This document shows, one piece after another, positions 1-16,526 of a stretch of DNA of 16,526 nt. Made by a program: the position numbers and the translations under genes. Under the pieces are notes generated by a model. That model was not told the origin of the DNA, made no database searches, and worked only from the letters and a program-made list of their open reading frames with translations. This stretch comes from Phoronis ovalis (Eukaryota; Phoronida; Phoronidae): NCBI GenBank assembly GCA_028565635.1, contig JAOXYB010023469.1:1-16526 (forward strand). The letters run 5' to 3'. Position 1 is the first letter of the stretch. Each line of letters begins with the position of its first letter.

Positions 1-458
1 CATATTAATACGCGTCAAAGATCTATTTCCAGCATGTGGATTACAGACGATGGTTGTAATTGGCTATCTAATGCCATCTCATTTATCTGAAACCATGTCG
101 TCCTCTTCTTTAGTGTGAATGAAGACATATAATTTTATAACTGAGTGAAGATACGTAATAAAACAGTAACAAATTAGCCATTGGAGCAGTACCCTCGGTT
201 GTTGTTTCTTTGCATTTCTTGGATTATTATATATATTACTATCTCGCTCCGACAGCCAGTCCTTAACCCGTACCTCATGGTACAATTATACCTTGATAAA
301 CTCACCAGATTTTAAATCCGGAGTAGATTTTGTAATTGTAAAAATGAGGTTACCCCAAAGCAAAGTTGAACGTTAATCTAAGTCATGTTTCATTGTGTAT
401 AATTTACTACATCAATAATTAGTTATACATTTATCGGGAAAATGTTTCACAATTCCAG
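1..458. other. Upstream intron or unassigned DNA
   Basis: I see no supportable exon here. The WxxW exon that follows needs an N-terminal half carrying the W-x-x-W motif. No such motif is readable on the plus strand, so that half lies upstream and this stretch is most simply the end of an intron. The minus-strand open frame at 79-285 has no recognisable motif. Confidence 0.5.
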
Positions 459-14248
<13,790 letters not shown>

Positions 14249-14520
14249 TATAATTATAGCGGATCTGCATTTTATGGTAACCTGAGTGGTAGCTTTCTAA
14301 CGTAGCGAATACACGCTATATCATTTTTATAACGTTATTCATGTTGCCTAATAATTAGACTATTTTTTTCTATCACAAGACTGGTGTAAAGTGTGTTATT
14401 TACAATGGACTAGGGATATATATATACGACTTTACTATTGAATTATACATGTATTTCATGCAAATGGTGATTTCATGTCAAGATTTGACTGTTATTAAAG
14501 ATTTTCTTTTTGGCAAGACA
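14249..14520 (+). other. Probable 3' UTR
   Basis: AT-rich, non-coding sequence directly after the stop, running to the candidate poly(A) signal. The end is set only by that signal and would change if a later one were used. Confidence 0.45.
14494..14499 (+). promoter_or_regulatory. Candidate poly(A) signal ATTAAA
   Basis: ATTAAA, the commonest variant hexamer, 246 bases after the stop codon, followed by T-rich and GT-containing sequence (TTTTCTTTTT, TTGTGTTAC) as expected downstream of a cleavage site. A canonical AATAAA occurs further on, at 15018-15023, and could serve a longer transcript. Confidence 0.45.
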
Positions 14521-15102
14521 ATTGTGTTACTTTTAACTTAAGTTTATTGAATCATAAGCATCGTCGTGACGCTGCGTCTTCCCAATTGGCAGCATTTAAT
14601 GTACGTATCACGCAGTATTTAAATGGATTGGCTTTGACAGAGTGTTGATACCTATGGAATAGTATAATTATTCTATTCTGAGACACCATTATATAGTAGC
14701 AACCCTAAATATAAAATGCAAGTAAAAAGTATGATGGTAAGAATGAACATTTGTCAGATGGATTTAGCTATTCCATAGATTTCACTACTAGTCAGCTATG
14801 TTCCTATAAAAAGAGCCTGACACGGGCGTCATCTACTGTTTTAGTAAAAAAGCGCCATTAGTCGAGACATTTGTTTTTGGCATCAGGTTCTGCAGCTGTT
14901 TTTTCTCGTGGAGTTCTCACGGACTTCGGTTGCTGAAGATTAATTTGACCGTTTATACAAAATTTAAAAGAAGGCGGTATTTGTTTCATCTAGCCAAAGT
15001 TTTATTTTTGTATGTTAAATAAAACTAGTAAACGCGCTGAAAATTATCTGCCTGTTTCCTGTTTATAACGCAGTATATACAGTCAGTTGTTCTAAGCACA
15101 AA
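14500..15102. other. Intergenic DNA
   Basis: No gene is supportable. It holds a near-palindrome at 14657-14678 (GAATAG-ATAATTAT-CTATTC) and an 11-bp inverted pair, CTATGGAATAG at 14652-14662 and its complement at 14768-14778, perhaps remains of a small element. It also holds a TATAAAAAG at about 14805 with no recognisable gene behind it. Confidence 0.5.
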
Positions 15103-15279
15103 ATGAAGCAGAAAGGGAACTCTAGAACTGGTTTTATTGTGTTCATACTTTTTTCAGTTTGTGCTTCAAGGCAGTTGATAAAACATATTATTAATGTACA
15201 AAAGTGTTGGAATTATAAAATATTTTTACAAAGAAACGTAAATAGGTATTATGTCCCACAAATATCATTAGAACTGTGA
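15103..15279 (+). CDS. Possible small secreted-type ORF (58 codons), weak
   Basis: An ATG with AAA before it opens a 58-codon frame whose first 23 residues look like a signal peptide: basic start (MKQKGNSR), hydrophobic core (TGFIVFILFSVC), then ASRQ as a possible cleavage region. The remainder (QKCWNYKI and so on) matches nothing I recognise. TATATA lies about 30 bases upstream of the ATG, too close to be its TATA box unless the leader is minimal. In AT-rich DNA such a frame can arise by chance; a GTAAAT near 15235 could be a donor if this is a first exon. Confidence 0.2.
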   Translation: MKQKGNSRTGFIVFILFSVCASRQLIKHIINVQKCWNYKIFLQRNVNRYYVPQISLEL

Positions 15280-15344
15280 CAATAGACGAACATGAAAAAA
15301 TGGTATTTTTGCCATTATTTATTCATTTCTTTGTCACTCTATTG
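15280..15344. repeat. Small imperfect foldback
   Basis: CAATAG at the left end and CTATTG at the right end flank partly complementary arms around AATGGTATTTTTGCCATT. This may be a tiny foldback element or a chance hairpin in AT-rich DNA. Confidence 0.4.
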
Positions 15345-16159
15345 ACAAACAATGTATACTTGTTTAAAATGGGCAGCAAGAATTTAATGTTACTACAATC
15401 TACGCCACCAAGGCTCACAATGACTATATTTGATTAGTCGGTAATCGATGTATAACATTTTAAAACAGACAATCCACAAACGGAATTTTCAAACCCTTGA
15501 AATGTAAACCAAGTAACTGTCAATGGAGCGTTGTCCAAGAGTGGTGCTAATCTACAAAAGAAAATTGTTGAATAAGAAATAGCTTTTTTACTTTATGTTT
15601 TAAGAGAGTTGATAATACGAAACTCAAGTAGATATAATGCAAAATGTTAAATAAGAAACAGACAGAAGATGTGAAAATCGATTTTTCCATCCATATGAAA
15701 GAGGGCAATTACTGTTCAATACTACTTATCTTGATGTTCAAAGAAAAGTCTATATAGTGACCAATCAAGAATATTATTTCTTATTTGTTTAATATAATTC
15801 TTACAGGTTTTCCTTTATCTCCGGACAACCGTTCAAATAACCGTGTGTAATTGACAATTACAGAACAGTCCATGTAACAGCAGATTACTATAAGGTAACA
15901 CGGCTGGTTTAGGTGTGAACTTATTACTCAGATTAGCATAAAAATTAGCTTCGGAAAACCGAAAATATTTCCATATGAAATTTTAAAAAAAAATTTAACC
16001 AGTTTAGCACTCTACTAAGCTGGCTTCAATTTATATCTAGTTCACAAAAAACCTAAATCGGTGTTTTTCATTTATTAAATTTAAGTAAACAGAAACACCC
16101 GTAGCAGCTGTTTTTCAGACGAGTCTGTATAAGCTTGTAAACATATGTTGGCCGGTATG
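15345..16159. other. Intergenic DNA without recognisable genes
   Basis: AT-rich sequence with stops in all frames. The only things of note are an acceptor-like TTCTTACAG near 15807, with no coding frame behind it that I recognise, and a 21-bp stretch at 16052-16072 that is repeated at 9778-9798. Confidence 0.5.
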
Positions 16160-16160
16160 G

Positions 16161-16168
16161 TATATAAA
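16161..16168 (+). promoter_or_regulatory. Possible TATA box of a downstream gene
   Basis: TATATAAA followed by GCCGC is a good TATA-box match in a slightly less AT-rich context. A start site about 30 bases on would fall near 16190. The first following ATG (16257) opens MKTFYFILLVKTF then stop, which could be the beginning of a signal peptide interrupted by an intron. There is no supporting evidence beyond this spacing. Confidence 0.25.
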
Positions 16169-16526
16169 GCCGCAAAGAAAACATACTCACTTGCAATTGG
16201 TTGTTCTGGTTACATTACAGTTACAATTGTAGATAGAATACAACAGCAAAATTCTAATGAAAACTTTCTACTTTATTTTACTTGTTAAAACATTTTAGTG
16301 CCAAAAGGAGTCCTATTTAAGCTACAAGGTTAGATCGTTCCATTTACCTCGAATATGGATATGTTCAGAATTAGAAATATTCTGTAAAAAGTATTTTAGT
16401 GTTATTTTTACAATTCGCGCATAAACTATAAATTATATGTCTGCGAATAATAACAATACGTTTATTATAAAATAAACATGCATTTAGGAATGATTGATAT
16501 ATTAATGGTAATAAAGTTTTTCTATA

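Noticed and set aside
33-92. Possible exon with WITDDGCNWLS as the missing WxxW half
   Set aside because: It follows an AG but lacks a W-x-x-W motif and hits a stop; the donor-like GTAATT would leave an exon of about 20 bases.
79-285. Minus-strand 68-codon open frame
   Set aside because: No family motif, AT-rich composition, no splice or promoter context; chance frame in intron or intergenic DNA.

Overview
The window is metazoan nuclear DNA: AT-rich, gene-poor by length, with short exons, GT-AG (and two GC-AG) introns and fossil DNA transposons inside introns. The domain mix and repeat style suggest a lophotrochozoan, perhaps a bivalve mollusc; that placement is inference. There is no sign of operons, phage, CRISPR or rRNA/tRNA genes.

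Almost the whole window is one plus-strand gene. I join 19 exons from 459 to 14248 into one open frame of 1125 codons plus stop (5' end missing). Every exon junction keeps phase. The protein, numbered from the first visible codon, is: C-terminal half of a WxxW (mucin/CILP-type) domain (1-73); three complete F5/8 type C (discoidin) domains (95-244, 247-398, 403-561); a Ser/Thr-rich stalk made by two tandemly duplicated 19-residue exons (564-601); one transmembrane helix (about 607-629); a juxtamembrane stretch; a tyrosine kinase of Met/Axl type with all catalytic motifs (about 672-945); and a tail with a YLDL motif and about seven degenerate 18-residue repeats. It should be a single-pass receptor tyrosine kinase: the discoidin/WxxW ectodomain would bind glycan or matrix, and the kinase would signal through activation-loop and tail tyrosines.

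Region by region: 1-458 upstream intron or unassigned; 459-678 WxxW exon; 1024-5470 the three discoidin domains (eight exons); 6046-6927 duplicated stalk exons; 7397-7528 transmembrane exon; 7818-12971 kinase exons, with a 366-bp foldback MITE in one intron (8730-9095) and a nested pair of elements in the 2.2-kb intron before the WSYG exon (outer 11037-12582, inner 12208-12568); 13618-14248 last exon; 14249-16526 3' UTR and intergenic DNA with a weak small secreted-type ORF and a TATA-like site that may begin another gene.

The most interesting points are the receptor architecture, in which discoidin domains are joined to a Met/Axl-like rather than a DDR-type kinase, the duplicated GC-AG stalk exons, the FGFR-like YLDL site and the repeat tail. 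All calls come from reading the sequence; no search was run.
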